From assembly GCA_030062745.1 (NCBI GenBank), contig CP099848.1:12251568-12315567 (forward strand): a stretch of 64,000 nucleotides of DNA. Reading direction: 5' to 3'. Position 1 is the stretch's first letter. Each line of letters opens with the position of its first letter. This document shows positions 22,601 to 37,600 of the stretch, piece by piece. Origin of the DNA: Capitulum mitella (lineage: Eukaryota > Arthropoda > Thecostraca > Pollicipedomorpha > Pollicipedidae). A model generated the notes under the pieces. It saw nothing but the letters and a program-made list of their open reading frames with translations, had not been told where the DNA came from and did no database searches. Made by a program: the position numbers and the translations under genes.

Positions 22601-25600
22601 GGACAACGACAAACGTGGCGAGATCCTCCAGTTCCCACCTCTAGGACCTCATCTGACGTCTGACACGTCGAAAAGCGTGCGGACAAGCGATAATGCGGAC
22701 TCCTCCACACACGCCAGCGAGCTGCGAGCAGTGCTGGGTTCCTTCTTCACGCGGCGCCAGCAGTCTGAGCATGTGGTCTGGTCGCCATGACGCGCGATGG
22801 CGCTATTGCACGGATTCCAAGAACATGTGTGGACGTGAAACGGACGAAGGGAGCCATCCTTTGGCGTTTTCTAAAGAAAAAATAACAAGCCGATGTCAGT
22901 CTTGACGACGAAAGACATGTGTGGACGAAAGCAGCCATTCCTGGCAGTTGCCTACATAATATCGACATAACGCTATGTCAAGGTGTTCCCTGCACCAAGG
23001 GAGACATATTAACGGTTATCTAGACGGAAGACCCAGTAACGGAAAGCGTTACCCACATGCGACAGGAATTAGGATGTTACCCAGATGACCCACACGAGCG
23101 AGCCGTGGTCGGGCGTTACATCAACACAGCGTGTTGCATTAGAGGCGTGATCGGGCATAATCGAGCTGAAGTCAGCCGTACACAGAAGTTACCTAGATGC
23201 AGCGAGCCATGTTTGGGTATGTTTCCGTTGGGCTCCAGTCGGTCCAGGAACTCCTCCGAGTAGCCGCCGGCCCGCAGCCGGGCGCCGCCGGACACGTCCC
23301 CCCTGCTGTCGCGAACGCCCTCATCCACCGCGTCCGTGCTCTTCGAAATGGCTGTAACGGAGAGCGACGATGTCAGGGAGAGCCGTGCTCGGCCGGTCTG
23401 TCGCGCGCGACTGACGGAAGCTGCCGCTGCTCGGCGCCGTCAGACGCCGCTCACGGTGTCAGGTTTACGGCAGCTGACGTCAAATTATGTCGTCTGATGC
23501 AGTGTCCAATTTCAGGTTTAGGATAACTGTTGAGATCAATCTGAAAAAAACCCAGCAATGGCTGGATGGAACATGCAAGCACGGCGTTCAAAAGCCGCTT
23601 GAGGAAAAAAATGCACCGGGTTCTTTTTCAAGAACCTTGGTGTGACATTGCTGAAAGCAGAAAAGAAGACATATCACCATATAAAGTAACATTTTTTCTT
23701 TTATTTTCACCGAGCTCGTTTCGACAATGACAAATTCCGCTGGCCCTGTTTTGAAAACGGAGTCGCATGCTTCTATGCCATGTAATTAAACACTTGACTT
23801 CGCTGGAACTTTACCAAGTTCCAGCGACTGCAAAGTTGCAAATTTACTGAGGTCAACCTTAAAGACTTTCGTACGAGCTTACTACACCACGAAACGCAGA
23901 AAAACACAACAACAACATTTTTATTTGCGACATTTCATCGATCTGCGCTCTGCATGCAACGTCGGATGTCACTGAAGGACGGAAGAACAACGGCCAAGGT
24001 CAACAACAAGGTCCAGAACAACGGCCGTCAACGCTAGTGGTTTCTTGATGTTAGTCTCTATGCTTCACAATCGGAAGCAAAGAGCCGAAAACACTGGCAG
24101 CAGCTCTTAAAAAAAATCATTAGACATTGCGATGATTTTAAGGATACTGCAGAACTCAGACTGCCCAAAGCCAGCAGTCGACAGCACTGTTGTTTCGCCA
24201 AATCTATCCACCATTAAGCTGGCAGCAGCCATCGGCGCCAACGCGAGAAAAACTGATTGATGTGTTAGCCCGATATGTCGCTGTTACTTTCTTGTGGCTT
24301 CTTCTGGGTTGCCATAGCGACGATCCACCCAAATTCAGCTGGTCGAAGGACCAATGTGGCCGCAGGAGCACCCAATCAGTGATTATACGGCGAAGGAAGA
24401 GTCAATCCAAGAAACCGGCCAATTAACTTATCTCTGTAGAAACAGTGACAGGTCCAGAGCATAAAGAGCTTTGTTAACACTGGCCCTCCTACGAAAAGGA
24501 AGGGGTCCTGGCCACTTGAAAAATAAAAATGATATCGCGTTTGGGTACACACTATGACACATAGCGTTCTTTGTTCTACATGAAGGGTAAGCTGGAAAGC
24601 ATGATCCGGTAAACGATAATACAATCAATACATTTTACGACGTTATCAACGACGGCCCGATATTTAGGTTCCCGCCGGGTCAGGACGGTCAAAATGAACA
24701 CTTTTCGTATCCCGGGCAAATAAACAGCACTTGTTACTGAAAGACCATCGATCAGCGTTTATATCGCGTTCTTAAATTTTTATAGAGCACATGGCGGCCC
24801 AAGGTCCAGTCAAAATGATACCTTTGGCCTCGCCTGGTCTCGAGATAACACCTGAGTGCCTGAGGGGCCAATAACAGTCATGAATATACATTCTTGGACG
24901 ATACCAGGAAAACGGAATCTTCTGATCGAATGTTTTGTTTTCACAAAAGTCCTTGCACGAGACGAAGCCGAATGAAAAAAAATCCGTGAAACGTCGAGAT
25001 CGGAATGTAGCGCATAATATTCTTGATCGGAATCAAGATTACTACACACTAGAGGATTGGTCGGCCCAAGAGTCGACCGCCGCTATGTCGTTACACAGCT
25101 GTGTGCCGCTGTGTCGTCACACAGGGAGAGTCACACAGATCGGAGTATTCTGTTTTCCTGGTAGAGTCCTAGAAGATGTTTTCTGTGTTTTGTTCGAACT
25201 CAATGAGCTGATATGTATGATACGTGTAATGACTTCAGGTATGCCAAATTCAAACTTGAGGAATTTTTCATAGAAGATTCGAACTTTGCTGATGAAGTCA
25301 AAAATCGTAATGATTACGTACACAACTCTGAAAACTAACAGAGACAAAGAAAAATACTGGCACAACAAGTCAGAAAAGTCGAAACCTGACTGAAAAGGAA
25401 GAAAAACATCTTAAACAGTCATCAACATCTATTACGCATTAACATCATTATCTGTTCTCTTGACCACAGTGATTTACAAGCACTAATTACAGATGGCTGT
25501 GGTATGCTTATATGTGCTGCACAGTTCTGAAACTGTAATACTGTCTTAAGCCAAGGAGCGCAATTTTCCCCCGGTTCTTTCGAGTAGATTGGCTAATAGG

Positions 25601-28600
25601 ACCTACCCAGAACATCTATTTACAGAAAATGACTGAAAGCTTGGAACTGAAACAGAAATCAATATGTGTGAGATGCCATGCAAATTACGAGATACAAGAA
25701 ACCGATGCAACAAAACGGCGCGTGCAAAGTTTCGTGGATCGCATAATTAAACACGTTTACTGTATTAAATACGCCGAAATATTTCTCGTTACCTGCAAGA
25801 CAAGACAGGCGATCCATCACATTCTTCCTGTTCCCAACAGAAAAGGACATCCAGCCACCCTCGTAAGGTAAGGGCTACGCCATGCAGGATGATAAGACAA
25901 GACATTTCAGTTGCTGAGTTGGTTCACCGACCCAGCAACTGAAATGTCGTGTCTTATCATCCTGCACGGCGTAGCCCGGTTCACCGACCGAGCAACTGAA
26001 ACCAACACATCGGCAGCGCATGACCAAGCGAGCAGCCGACGGCATATGGCCTACCTTGAAAATACAGCCGAGGAAAATACAGCCGCAATAATAGCGCGGT
26101 AATATAACCGCGCTGCGGCGGCGGTTACAACAGCATTCTGTCGCCATTGCACGTGGCTGTATTTAGGGGCAGCTGCTGACGGGAAGTCTGACTCCCGTGC
26201 CCGCCGCCGGCACACGGTTGTCGTGTGGGCGCCCGCCATGGCTGCGCGGTCAATGCCCTCCGAGCTTGGACGTCTGAGCTGCACTCCGCAGTTTCCTGGC
26301 CGCCCCAGAGGCTTTCTGCCGTGACGTCATCGGCTGCAGCTCGGCAAATGGGCTCGCTCAGAAAAGCCGCCGGTCCCTCGTCAGGAGGGTGTTCGCTGGG
26401 CCGAGGTAATATGGATGCCAGACGTTCTCCGCAGGACAATCCTGCCGTGACAATGCTGCCGAAATTTTAACACGACGCGTTCGTAACACGTTCTCGCGAA
26501 ACCACACAAGGAATCAAAACGAGGCATTATAAACATATAAACGATCGACTAAAACGCGTGAAAGCAGGCCGAGCCACTGCCATCTACGAGCAGTCTGGAA
26601 AATGACTGCACGACCACAAAGAGAGCCACAATGATTGGACCTAAAGCCAGGTCGCAGTTCGGACAGCGTAACCTCTGCCGACCAAACGGCACGATACGTC
26701 AGGAGCGATCTCTCCGTCATCAATATCAGCCGACAAACCGTGACAGCGCCGTCACGAGCGTTGCTGTTGAGCAGTGTCTCACTGCCTGTGCTGGGCTCTG
26801 ACCACCGGAAGACCATTTTTTGGCCGGTCTACGAGACTTCACACAGCATCCTCTTCCAGACCGGCAACGGACCGTCCATCTTTCCACCAGTGGCAGCATG
26901 GCCCTGTACCGCCTACCAGGCCGCCCGAGGTCGCAAACTCGCCGGCCACCCGGGGCCGGTGCACTAGATTGCCCCGGCTACAATATGCCCCGACTGGGTC
27001 AAGTCGGTCTATTACACCGACGGCCGGCCCGCGGGGCGGTCATTCGGGAGGCAAACTTTAGCCGTGGCCGGGTCGGCGGCGGCCGAGTTGGTGGCCAGCG
27101 GAGGCGGCTGACGTCCGGTGGGCGCCGCAGGCCGACCGGCTGCCGGCTCAGGTACGGCGCGTGCGGCTCGCTCCGGCCATCCGGCGGTCTGGCGGCGGCT
27201 GACCGGCCGGCTCGCGCCATGACTGACGCCGGCCGTCATCACTCGTCAGGCTGTGGTCAGGCGCTGCGCGACCATGAAGTCCGCGCGGCTCCGGCCAACT
27301 AATAGTCCGGTCCGTTTTCCGGGTGGTCGAAATTCACGCACAGCTCAGCAGTGTCAGACGAAATTCACCTGTACCCGCGTTCTTTGTGCCAGGTCTCCGA
27401 ACGCCCGCAGAACTCCAGGTCCTAGCCCAAACAACGCACACATCAGCAGTCCACCCGTCAAGGCAGCGTGACGCGGCGCACCTGCTCTGCTGCGGCCGCT
27501 CACCCGGACGACCCCGCGCACAGAGATTGAGTCCCCGACCCCGAGTACAAGCTCCGAGCCCAGAAAGCCGGCCCCGAGCTCAGAGTGCGAACCTTGAGCC
27601 CCGAGTTCAGCCCTGAGCCGGGAGCGGCGACGCGCCCACACGTCGTCGCTCTCGACAGCAGGAAAAGGCCGGCTGCGCGCTGCCTGTCCAAGACGAATGG
27701 CCCGAGGCCATCAATCGGCGGCGGCGGCCCAGCCGGTCCGATGGTCGACAAACGAGCTCCCGGGCCCGTCTGCAGCCGACACCGGACGGAGCGGCAGGGG
27801 GGGGGGGGCAGAAGAGGAACGACCCGACGGCCGGCAGGAGTGCTCTGTCCGGGGCGGAAACGGACGATATCTGATCTTGACCGGCAGCTCACGTCTGAGA
27901 GGGGAGCGTCGCTCGCCCGACGCCGCACCTCACCACGACCTCGAGCCTCGTCGCCCCAGACGAGGGAAACCGCCTGGGGAGCGGGCGTCCGATGCATCGG
28001 CGGCGTCGATCACCATTCACCCGTCCCTGGCGCCGGCTCGCCGCAGTGATGAGCGCGCATTGTCCCCGGCGTTCGTTCGATCGGACGACGCCGGCGGGAC
28101 GGCCGGACCCTCCACTTGTGGCCGGGACAGGCTGACAGCGGTCCGACACCGCCGCCGAGACCGGCTACTGTGGCCGGGACAGCCGGACAGCGGCCCCATA
28201 TTATCGTCGAGACCGGTAACTGTAGCCGGGACAGCCGGACAACGGCCAGACACTTCCGCCGAGACCTGCCGCACGCTCCGACCCGCCGCCGCTCCGCCGG
28301 CCCGCTCGGCCCCCGTACAGACCGCCGATCGTCGTCAAGGGAGAAAATTCGCCGCGGGCGGGGCGCCGCCGACGAGCCCGCGTCACAATCGACGCCGGCA
28401 ACCGGCATCGAACGCCCGCCGCCGGCCGGCCGGCGCCGACCGCCGCGGGCGAGGTCCGTCGCCGACGAGGCGCCGCGTGTTCAGGCGCACGGTTGCGAAC
28501 TGCGCGCGACAGATGAAGTTTGGCGGGCAATCAAGGCACACGATGCTGACTCAATGCGGGAAACGCACTCCCGTCTGATCCCATCTCGCTGACCGAGCCA

Positions 28601-31600
28601 CCTCCTAAGTGCCCCGCGCCGCGTTAAATGGCACACAAATGGATGTGGTCGCAGGAGGGTCGGCAGAAAACAACCGATGGGTTTTCCTGTGGAGACAATT
28701 TCATTTGGGCTCGGCCGAGCCTCGCAAACAACGCGAGAGAACGTTCACCAATTCAATTGTATTTCAGTTTTATCGCTAGCAAACCGAGACCCACGCCTGA
28801 AATGTTTCGAGAAAAAAACGACCGCATCGATCAAGGGAGGGATATCAATGGGTCAGGGAGGTAAACGTCGCTCTGAAGGCGAAAAAACTGGGGTGGAATG
28901 GTTAAAAATATAGCATGTGCTGGGAAATGTCATTCTAAGAAGATGCAGGTCTATCGGAGAGATGAGTATCGCTAGGCCAAGAACAAAGAGAAAACAAAAT
29001 TATCTAATCTTCTGTTGCGATTTCAACTGGACAGCCAAAACACACCGCTGGAAAACCCAAGGCGACTGCATTAAAGGATTGCAAAAGAAGTTGAACGTTG
29101 AACTTTCTGTTTGTCCGTGTTCGGGTGATACCGAGGAAACTTGTGCGGGACGAAAAACGCCGAGCCGTCCGGCCGCTCTTCGCTGACCATTAAAGTTTCC
29201 CGGCGAAGGATGTTTCCCTTTTTGCTGAACGTCATTTTCGCATCAGAGTTCAGCAGCAACTGACTTCACATCCCACATCTCTGAGCCAAGCTGAAGTACC
29301 AAACGAGGAGGAAATCACTACATCAGTCTCACAAAATGCTAGCCATTGTTGACCTCGAGAAGACAGGATACGCCACGAATGCATAAATGACCACAGCAAA
29401 AGCCGAATGGTTTCTGAAGCCTTCTCTGGAGACGCCAATCATTTTTTCAGCTATCGATGTGTGCTATGGTCAGGGAGCACTGGATGAATGATATCCCAGC
29501 TCAACGAGCTTAAATAGGTCAGCAGATGTTTTTCTTGCTGATTACGAGTAGTACGATCATTCTGACGTTATCATTATGATGTGGACGCCAGTACGCTCAC
29601 ATCATCAAGAGACCATCACTCCCCAGGTCGGCATTGCATCGGTTTCCCGCAGCAACTATTGATTTAATCCCACGTTATCGCCAATGCCCTTCATTCCAAG
29701 CACATCGGCTAGTACGCATGGCACGGTCTCGTGAACATGCGTCACGCAGTTTCCGAAATTTTCTGATCCGGCGCGATCCAGTGATCCTGCGTCCCGAAGT
29801 TTACTCTGCGTGTAGCCAGTTGTTGACTTTTGAAAACACTTCACCGCTCTGGCCGCCAATCCATTTAACGAGATGCTTGGAGTATCGGTGAACAGTATTG
29901 GTGAATAACAGTGTGACAGTGTGCTCCCCTCGCAGCCCCCCCCGCTACCAAAAAAACGAATGCCTTTGTCATTCGAAGGGAGCTTTGAGGTTTCAGGACT
30001 TCGTGAGCTTTGCGCAGTCCCCAACCAAACTGTAACGCAAACTGGACGGAACCATACGTCGTTTCGACGTTTTGAACAACAAAACTAAGCACGTCAGATT
30101 TATATAATCACAGAACGGCCATGCAAAAAGGCGACTTCTTAAGGCCATCATCTTGACTTCACGAATCACATTCATTCAATGGACCGATGCAAATCACGGA
30201 GCCGGGTAGCGCCTGTAACCAGTTTTGGCAGCGCTGACGGACTGAAATTCCCGCCGCTCCTCCCGTCTTTCCTTTCCACGCGATCGTCAATAGCCAATCG
30301 AGGCGGCCGCGGGGAAATTGCCGTTCGCCGCGCTCGTCATCGGGGAAATTGGCCACCGCGGTCCGGCCGGGCCCGGCCGGCAGCCGCAGCCAAACAATGG
30401 GCTGTGCAGCGCTCTGGGCTGAGCTGCGGGACTCGAATTCCTCACAACACAGTGTATCGGTCGTCATGAGGTCTCCGGACTGCACGCGTGTGTGGGGGGA
30501 GGGGCATGTTCAGCCATTTCAGCACGTCCTTAAAAAAAATCGCTCGTTACAACACTCTCCCCACGGTCACCGATCACCAAGATCTATTCACCATTACTTT
30601 TTCGCGCCTTGCGAGGAAAAAACTGTCATGCTTTGGAGGTGAGCACTCGTCTCTAACTGGTGCTCGTGATATGAAGAACCACAATTGATGGTGGATCTGA
30701 GACCGACACCACCGGCATCACCTGAGACTGACAGCAGCCATTCGTACTATCATGATGACTATGCTCCCTCTGAAGAGGAAGCAGGTCAGATAGCTGGCAA
30801 ACTTGCCTCCGGAGGCGGCAGTCGGTCACAGGCGCGGCCAATGAGACCGGTATTAATACCGCACGTTCCCCTGAGTCCAGGGTAAATAACTCCTGCTCAA
30901 AGACAAGAGTGGGCCACGGTCACTGACATGAGGCAGTGGCCTCATGTCAGTCTCTGGCTACGTTGCCCAGAGACGGAAATCGGTCACGAACAAAACAACC
31001 GACCAGCAGGCCAACCACGGCCCCAGGGCCAACCATCGTCACACAGGCCGGAGTTTGTCACGAACACTCCCTGTCAGGCGGGAGTTTGCTGCAGACACTC
31101 GCTCCGAGGCGTGAGTCTGCGCAGACATCTCACCCCGGCCGGTACCCGACCTCAGACCGGTCCCCCCGGACGGCGCAGTTTGTCCAGGGCGGCCGCGGAG
31201 CCGGGATGGCGGGCGGCCGCGGCCCGCCGGCCGTTTAGGCGCGCCGTCGGCGGCGGACGTGCTGTTTGTTCCGTGCACGACCGATCGACCGGCCGGCCGG
31301 CCGCCGCGTCGGAGATCCCCCGCCGCCGCCGCCGCCACCGGCGCCGCCGGCGCTAAATCACGCGCCCGTCGGCCCGGTTCGACGGGTGCGACGGCGGCGT
31401 CGGGGGCCGCGGCGCCGGCAGGCGGAGGCGTCGATGGCAGCGCGGCGGTCCTGGAAAGCGCACTTCCAGTACGACCCGCCGGCGAAAGGTCAGCCGGCGG
31501 GTCGCTGCACGACGGCAACGACGTCATTGGATTGCGCCAGGAATGTCGGCTTAGACCAGCGCAGTGCAAGACATGAATGAGGATCAAATCAGCTCGGATT

Positions 31601-34600
31601 AGGTCAGGCCAGGCCATGTTAGCTAGGTCGAGTCACATCAGATCCAGTCAGGTCAGGTCACGTCAAGTCAGGCCAGGCCGTACAGGTCTAGGCTGATCTC
31701 ATACGATGTTCGGTCAGGAAGGACACAGAGAGCGAAGGCGAGAGAGAGGACGGGAGAAAAGACAGACAGCGTAACGTAAATGAACAGAAATCGCGCGTGT
31801 GTCGCCCGTAAATGAAATCAGACTGTCACTTCTTCCATTCTCGGCTTCTATTGCTTCACCGACGGAAAATCAAACTTGGAGGAGCCCTCCAATTTATATT
31901 GAATGTAATTTCGCCACCGAGAAGAAAGCCATCGGGTTGAACTTTTGATATCGCATTGGATCCGACGCCCCGATCACCGTCCCGGCCCATCGCAGCGGTG
32001 ATCATTCGGAGCACCCCGGCCGATCTGCCCAGCGATCAGCCGGCAGGTCGGCGGGCGATTTTCTCCAGTTACAGCCGGCCGCGCGCCCTTTCAGGGCGTT
32101 TATTTCTCTGTCGGAGGGATTGCCAGCGTGTGATCGAGCGTTCGCCGTGGCGGCCAATAAGTATGATTTACGAGGCGTCGCTCAGCGCGGCGGGAACACG
32201 CCCCGTTTGAGGCAGGCCATTGCATGACGCTACCAGCGGCCCGGCCGGCGCGGTCCGAAGACGGTCGCCGGGCTGGAGAGCGGGCTACACGAGACGCGAA
32301 TGCCACAGACACGGCTGGCGGCTCTCGGCGAGACACCGCTGCAGCGTGAGGCGCGTGAAACACGGCACGACGGCTGCCGCAGGCGAGACTGCCGCTTCTT
32401 TGGAGAGACACCGCAATAGTTTGGAACGTGGAGAGTAGCAAATCCAAGGCACGAAGAATATAGTAGTAACAAAGCCGGGAGTTTCATAAGGGTATCATTA
32501 GTAAGCTTCATAGGAGTTTCATTGGGCAGTAAAAATTTATGACAACGCAAGAATGACAGCCAATACGTCATTCATGCTTAAATAACGAACGACTGATCCG
32601 CCATGGGGTCAAATGATCCCTTTGGCTCTCATCTGGGTACGGAATCAGACAAAACGAGCATTAAGAAAACAAGCATGGAGAAACGGATGGCACGTTGAGA
32701 CTTTCTTCCCCACACCGCAGGTGCGTGTGCATGATCAGGCTGCGTGCGTTTTGTCATTAAGACACACTACGCGTTCCGCCCATACAATAACATCGGGAGG
32801 GCAAATGGTTTTCGCGCACGCACTGAGCAAAAGGTGAACCACACCCTAACAACGAGTAAATCTAGGGTCATACGCCAAACCAAGTTCGAAGCACAGAGGA
32901 TTCGTACGTACGACGTTTATTTTCACGCACGACAATCGCGCAGCAGGGGATTCGTACGTGCGACGTTTATTTTCACGCACGACAATCGCGCGGCAGGGGA
33001 TTCGTACGTACGACGTTTATTTTCACGCACGACAATCGCGCGGCAAACCAAACCTCAAGAAAACTGAACTTACTTGTTTTATGTTTTGACATTAGCAAAG
33101 CCTCAACTTCAGTGAAAATCGCAGACTAAATTTAGACTTTAGCCGACTGAGAAATGACAGGAAGAAGCAGTTCATCAAGCAACGCAAACGCCGGCATGCC
33201 TCATCAGAGCAATCTCGGGAGTGGCTACTGGACTAGAGTTCCTACAACTGGCTGAGACCGAAAACTGCCTTGTCTGGAGTCCATGCTTATCTACGAACGG
33301 TGGCCAAATCGCACCGTATAAATGGCGCATCCAGCGAAACCTCTAACGTATCCTGCCGCCCTCTAGCCATTAGCAGACTACGAGAGTACGGGAAAAAGCC
33401 GCGCGATACTGCGTTCTCTGTAGTATACAAAGGCGAGGCCGTGTATACGTAGCTTCTATCGCTGACCTTGTTTTCCTGGTTGAGCGAGATCAGGAAGGCC
33501 AAAATGGCCATTTTTTTCGCTTATCGGATGAATGGATTACGTTTCATCCCAGCTGACGACAAAAAGCAGTTCGATGCTGACAGTTCGTCTTATCGCGCAC
33601 AATCACCTATTTCGGAGCGCATGACGACCCTGGACCCGTATAACGGACACGTCATTAACCCGGTCTCGGAGTCATTTTCGAGTGATCGGAGACGAGTTCA
33701 AAGAAAACAAAGTGTTTTATTTTGTGATCTTCTGTGATCTGAAATGGTGTCGCATTTTACAGAGTTGTAAGGTCAGGTGGTTTGTGACGTTTTATTGCGT
33801 AATCATGTTGGAATACTTGGAGCAATAAAAAAATATGTTACATGACTGATGTAACATGACTCGTGACATCATCAGAGGTTATGGGACAATAAAGTACATC
33901 TCCAATTATGTTGAACATAAGCTATGGCGTCTTGCTCAACATGCAACAGGTCAGCCTGCAAGAAAAGCTGCCAAATTCTTGAACACTCTTCAAAAATGTT
34001 ATTATGTTACCGTGAACTAACAAAGCCTGGGTGCGTCTTAAAACACCCACAAACTCAACAAAGCTTCGCTAATCCAAATTTCATGTCGCCAGTGCACGTC
34101 ATTCCAGGTCTGCAGAAAAAAATGTCTAGGCGTAGTGGAAGGGAGGAGGGGGGTCAGACTTTCTGTGTAGTGCGACAGTTTGTGCATAACATCTACAATC
34201 CTTCCAAATTCAACGCGATACAGCGGCGAAACAGGAACGTAACAGGCACGACAGCTGACGACCAGCCGAACGGAACGTTTCCAAAATACAGCATTTTGCG
34301 AGGTACGCCGATCTATTGATCACTGTACACCGGATGTCGTATTCACTACGACATTTCTTACGGTTCCGGCAGCAGCGCCCGCATCCCAGATGAAAACAAA
34401 TTCCAGGACAAACTTACCGCATACCTGGAGGTTTTAGTGGAAAAACTACGGTGGTAAAACCGGTGGCTAAAGCTAAACGATACCGACGATGGTTCGTAAA
34501 GCCAGACCAAAACGCGAATCCATTCGGTAGACCCACATCTAACGTTTTTGCTGAACGCCTTTGCATACGTAAGAGGTTGCTCTTTAAGTGCGTCGACAGG

Positions 34601-37600
34601 GCGCGTGCTTTGCATATTCCCGCTTTGTTTCGGCTCCCTTTGAGGACGAACGCCATTTGTTTCGGTTAACCCGACTTAACTTCTTTTGGGATTTGTCGAG
34701 CCTCAGACTTTTCTGGCCCAACGAAAGTGTTTTCCCGGCAACTGACACGAAACTTTGCCGCCTTCACATCCTTATTTGCTTAGCGGCAGGCTTCAGGGGA
34801 TGTGGAAATACGTCGCCTGTCTTTTCTAGAGCTCCAACGTTCGTGATATATTCCCAAAACGCGTGTGTGCAGTTCAAACTCGTTCATCGTGTCGACATCC
34901 ATCACAAGCGGCATGAGTGATTGTCGGTGATCGTTCAGTCGCAGCGCAGACGCGGCTGTCACAGAGTCGGCCCATATCGGGCCCGGGAGACGACCAGCGG
35001 CAACCGCCACCGCCCCCCCCCCCCCACCTACCGTCGGTCGGAAATACTCCCCCAGGCCCTCCCACCTATCGTCGACCGGAAACAAAGCATCTGCCACCCG
35101 ACCGCGGCCGCGAACTTGGCGAGCTCAGCTGAATTATGTACGACGATAATCGCTGACTGATCAGTCCCTTAGACTCCTCATGATTGTTAGACGGTTGGTA
35201 TGTACGAAAGTACAGTCCAATGGAATAAAAAGTCCTAAATGACGACGTCAAACGGCAAGAAGTCATCCCGACTTCAAAAGGTGGCGTTTGTCGGCTTCTC
35301 GACGTAACTATGACACCAAACGGAGCAACAAGAACACAGAAGCAAGCAAATACTCGCCCACGTCTAAGCCGGCTGTCGAGAACCGTGCGTTCAGCACCCG
35401 TCAGCGTCGCCGGCACCACAAACTCGGCCGACTCAGCCGTCCGGCGAGCGCGGCGTCTCGGCTTTCCCCGTCGCCGCGTCGTCTCCATCTAATCCACTCG
35501 GCTCCCCGACAGAGTCCCGCCGCACCGCCGGCACCGGTGACCTCTCCACGGTACTTCGGCTGCGTGACCCCCACAGCCGTGGATGGGAGCCGAGCCGGCC
35601 GTGGACCAGCGAGACGCCCCCGACGTGGGAGCGTTCTCCGCGCCATCCCGGCTCGGTGGGCTCCGCGGCACAGCCGGCCGAAACTGGACCCGATCTGCCG
35701 CGAGCGGTCGATGAGATCGGCGGCAGGCAGCGGTAGCGAGCCGGAAACGTCCGCACCCGCCCGACGCCTGCAGTTCAGAGAATCACGCGCGAACCGCGCC
35801 GTGTCCCGACGGCAACCCAGGCTGAAGATCCGCGCGACAGGTGGCAGTTCTGTCCTCGGGCGCTGCTCGGAGCGTGTCGCGAGCCGCCGACGTCGAAGAG
35901 TCCCGAGTCAGCGCCTGTCGAGCCCAGTGTAGCTACGTCCGACGCTTGGCGCCACGTGGGAAATGCTAGTGCAGTTCCGGGTTCCAGATGACATGCCCGT
36001 TTTCCACCGGCCGCCGGCCAGCTGCTCCCAGAGATAGCGCCCACGCCGGAGAGCAGCCAGATCAGAGAGCATGCACGATGACGCGGACGGGCCGCGGGAG
36101 TTTTGCTTTTCATTTTCGCCCGTCGTTGAAAAGTTCGCGGACAGAATGGCACCCGCATAAGCCGGGCATCACCACGCCAGGCCGCCGGTTCCCAGCGGGC
36201 TGAGGCCGACCTCATTAAAGCCTGGATCTAGTGCAGCCGGTCAATCCCCCTGACCCCGCCCCCCCTCACCCCGAGCAGCGTCGCCAGCCGACGGCAACCA
36301 CCGCTCATTTCCCATGAGTACGGCACGGCTGTCCGGAAGTCCCGTGCCGAGCGACAGATACTCTGCAGTCGATACTCTGCAGACGATATTCTACCGCCGA
36401 TACTCTGCTGTCGATACGCCGCTGCCGATACCCCGCCAACGATATTTCGGTGTCGATGCCCTACTGCCGCTTCCCTGCTGGCCACCATTTCCTGACGATA
36501 TTTTCCTGCCAATATTGTGCCACCGATACTCCGTTGCAGATTTCCGCCGAAACTCTGCCACCGATACTATGCGTGCTGTCGTCATTTTGTTATCGCTGAC
36601 AGCCAGAAAATTCGGTCGGTTGGCTGGGGGATCTCCGCTCACAGTTCAGTCTGTCAGCAGAGGCACCAGATCCTGCCCCTCCCTCTCGCCAATCGGCGTG
36701 ACGGGAGAGGAGTTCGCTCCCCTCTTCCTCTCACGGTTCAGTCCGCAGGGGAGGACCAGCTCCTGCCCCTCCCTCTCGCAGCTCGGCCTAACGGGTGAGG
36801 GTTCCACTCCCCTTCCCCCCTCACAGTCCCTTTTGCCAACTGAGGCTCAGCTTCCCCTCGCCCTCACTGTTAGGATATTACATCAAATCTCTCTATGAAA
36901 TGGCCCTTCACCCCGGTACGTTCGTTCACACTTAATCCATTAACACTCAGTGTTCTCTATGTGGGACAGCTAGAAATAATTCTGTTTGTGGCATGTACAA
37001 GGTTCTGGAAACCAGTATTCGCTGTCTCAATGCAATGAAGGGGCTGCGGCTGTTGACTGACCTCTAATCTCTTGGAATTTTCACCGAAATATGAAACATG
37101 AACAGAATCAGACTTTGGAGACAATCATGACACAACTTGCATCATACGTCATCAAACTTTGGAAATAACCATGAAACACTTGCATCATTCAAATTTTGTC
37201 TATGCCTGGGCGTTTATGGGTTTAACCAGAAACAGTTCATTACGCTGTTTCAACTGAATCATTTTTTATTCACTGCGCAAAATGCTACGAATCAGATGCA
37301 TGTTCAATTTACCATACCAATCTTTAATTTCGAAAGCCCTGGGCGCCACCGAATCATCACCTTTCACACATTTATGGAGACAGGACGTGCCAAATGTAGT
37401 GGTATGCTGGACAGACCGTACGTTTGACGACTGCCGCCACAGTTCAGTACCCTCACCCCAAATGCTACCATAATCATATGATCGCGTAGGCAAAACTTTG
37501 AACATTAAGCAAAAACAGTTAAGGCCCACTAGCCAACAGTCATCTCGCCGGCACTGCTATGTTCTTCTCATCCGAGGAGTGCCGGTACGACAGCCAGGGG

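Noticed and set aside
27585-28592. Several long frames (154-293 codons) on both strands
   Set aside because: GC-rich, stop-poor DNA with a 52-bp repeat; Arg/Pro/Ala composition and mutually overlapping.
30685-30885. 66-codon plus frame with TPPASPETDSSHSYYHDDYA
   Set aside because: Natural-looking composition, but no clear splice sites or homology; could be chance.
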